From the NCBI GenBank assembly GCA_949287655.1, contig CASEHD010000010.1:1-64000 (forward strand): 64,000 bases of DNA. The letters are read 5' to 3'. A model generated the notes under the pieces. That model did not search any database, had not been told where the DNA came from, and saw only the letters and a list, made by a program, of their open reading frames with translations. Of this stretch, positions 63,022-64,000 are shown piece by piece; position 1 is the first letter of the stretch; the number at the start of each line of letters is the position of its first letter. Position numbers and translations under genes: made by a program. This DNA comes from an uncultured Christensenella sp. GTDB taxonomy: Bacteria; Bacillota; Clostridia; Christensenellales; UBA3700.

Positions 63022-63047
63022 TAAAAAACGCGGGTTCTCCCCGCGTT
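63022..63047 (-). terminator. Terminator after coaE
   Basis: An 8 bp stem AACGCGGG with CCCGCGTT, 5 base loop, T6 on the minus strand. It separates polA-coaE from ruvAB. Confidence 0.88.
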
Positions 63048-63063
63048 GATATAAATCGTATAT

Positions 63064-63627
63064 TCAATTCAGCTCTTTCAGCTTTTTCTGAACCGTCTCC
63101 TGCAATTCGCGCAGCGACCCGTCGTTTACTATCAGCACGTATCCGTGTTTCTTTCGCGTTTCGTCGTCGGGCTGAAGCGCCATTATCTTTTCCACCCTGC
63201 CGGTGTCGCAGTCGTCGCGTATGACCACCCTGTTGATCCTGGTCTGTCTGTCGCCGGTCACAAGCCATACCTTGTCGAAATAGTTTTCAAGAAGCCCTCC
63301 TTCGAACACCTGCACCTCGACGAATACGCGCTCCTTGCCGGCGGTCAGCTTGTCCAGCTCCTTTTTTATGTACGGATGAGAAAGCGCGTTGAGTTCGGCG
63401 ACCGCCTCTCTGTCGCCCAGTACTTTTGCGGAGACTTTTTTGTTGTCTATCGCGCCGTTTGTCAGCACGTCGCCGTACTTTTCGACCATCTCTTTCTTGA
63501 ATTGCGGCATCTTCTTTACGTCGCGGTAGACTGCGTCGCAGTCTATCACCGTTTCACCCAGCTCTTTCAGCATGGCGAGGACGGTGGTCTTGCCGCTGCC
63601 CACTCCGCCTATTACCGCGATCTTCAT
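63064..63627 (-). CDS. coaE: Dephospho-CoA kinase
   Basis: A 187-residue P-loop kinase for the last step of coenzyme A synthesis. The P-loop GGVGSGKTT is at 8-16. CDAVYRDVKKMP and the following LNALSHPYIKKEL are the CoA-binding parts, and VWLVTGDRQTRINRVVIRD is the lid. GGGAG precedes the ATG. It follows polA, a common order. Confidence 0.95.
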   Translation of the reverse strand: MKIAVIGGVGSGKTTVLAMLKELGETVIDCDAVYRDVKKMPQFKKEMVEKYGDVLTNGAIDNKKVSAKVLGDREAVAELNALSHPYIKKELDKLTAGKERVFVEVQVFEGGLLENYFDKVWLVTGDRQTRINRVVIRDDCDTGRVEKIMALQPDDETRKKHGYVLIVNDGSLRELQETVQKKLKELN

Positions 63628-63661
63628 ATTTTACTCTCCCGACCCGCGCTTACCGCGCCGA

Positions 63662-64000
63662 TCATTTGGCTTCCAGCCAGTTTTCGCCGCTGCCGACGTC
63701 CGCGATAAGCGGAACGCTCAGTTCGGCTACGTTCTGCATACAGGTTTTGAGAAGCTTTGAGACTTCGTCTTTTTCGGATAACGGACAGTCTATTATAAGT
63801 TCGTCGTGCACCTGCATTATGAGTTTCGCTTTATAGCCGCCCTCTTTGAGTTTTTTGTCTACCTCTATCATAGCGGCTTTTATTATATCGCTTGCCGTGC
63901 CCTGCAACGGCATGTTCATCGCAACTCTTTCGCCGAAAGCGCGCGTCGCATAGACGGACGCCTGCAACTCAGGTATATATCTCTTTCTGCCGTAAAGAGT
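63662..64000 (-). CDS. polA: DNA polymerase I, C-terminal end (cut by window)
   Basis: The last 112 residues of a family A polymerase, open to the right edge. TLYGRKRYIPEL, the AFGERVAMNMPLQGTASDI helix, and the motif C active-site VHDE (MQVHDELIIDCPL) are present; the chain ends GENWLEAK. The 5' part, including any exonuclease domains, lies outside the window. Confidence 0.97.
   Translation of the reverse strand, partial: TLYGRKRYIPELQASVYATRAFGERVAMNMPLQGTASDIIKAAMIEVDKKLKEGGYKAKLIMQVHDELIIDCPLSEKDEVSKLLKTCMQNVAELSVPLIADVGSGENWLEAK

Overview
The window looks like a contiguous chromosomal piece of a Clostridia-type Bacillota, probably an uncultured spore-former or former spore-former. The evidence is an IspH–ribosomal protein S1 fusion, a SCIFF peptide with its radical SAM maturase, GerW/YtfJ, YlxY, HemZ, a SpoIIM-like protein, a lone Spo0A DNA-binding domain, and Firmicutes-type gene orders throughout. 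The species cannot be named from the sequence. Most genes lie on the minus strand. Spacers are AT-rich and hold many sigma70-like promoters with 16-18 base spacers, and clear hairpin terminators. No phage, insertion sequence, CRISPR array or rRNA was seen.

Layout. 1-0.25 kb: tRNA-Pro. 0.25-7 kb: ispH-rpsA, two plsC paralogues, cmk, an HI0933-type flavoprotein and surE. 7.1-12.2 kb: a five-gene biotin-dependent operon (12S-type carboxyltransferase, OadG, biotin carrier, OadB, OadA) that should join transcarboxylation to a membrane sodium pump. 12.6-15.7 kb: rluB, a D,D-carboxypeptidase, gerW and a DUF2953 gene. 15.8-19.6 kb: a LysR-governed redox module (O-acetyltransferase, flavodoxin-like reductase, iron alcohol dehydrogenase, cyclophilin-like lipoprotein). 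19.8-23.6 kb: lysA, an M50 protease, scpA and scpB. 24.2-28.3 kb: dacF-like, a GNAT enzyme and deoB, with the plus-strand Spo0A-C and SpoIIM-like genes. 29-38 kb: ftsK, rimO, pgsA, cinA (C-terminal part), recA and rny. 38.3-44.4 kb: a monooxygenase-like protein, dut, an M16 protease, ylxY (plus strand), an acetyltransferase, pnp and rpsO. 44.6-54.6 kb: secD, secF, recJ, rel, dtd, an MBL hydrolase and hemZ. 55-64 kb: polA (cut by the window end), coaE, ruvA, ruvB, queA, tgt, yajC, a TIGR04086 membrane gene (plus strand), scfA and scfB.

Most of this is ordinary housekeeping: translation and tRNA modification, Sec export, recombination, envelope synthesis and the stringent response. The unusual parts are as follows. 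Five transcription units have a promoter so close to the start codon that their mRNAs should be leaderless. A lone Spo0A-C protein sits in a relic of the spoIIM-deoB-dacF sporulation neighbourhood. The hybrid carboxyltransferase/sodium-pump operon and the redox module interrupt an otherwise conserved lysA-to-ispH gene order. A 0.85 kb island of interleaved hairpin repeats has a stem with paired base changes, and the stop codon of queA lies inside its last unit. The pnp gene has no usable ATG. Two genes (ylxY, TIGR04086) are inverted singly inside conserved blocks.
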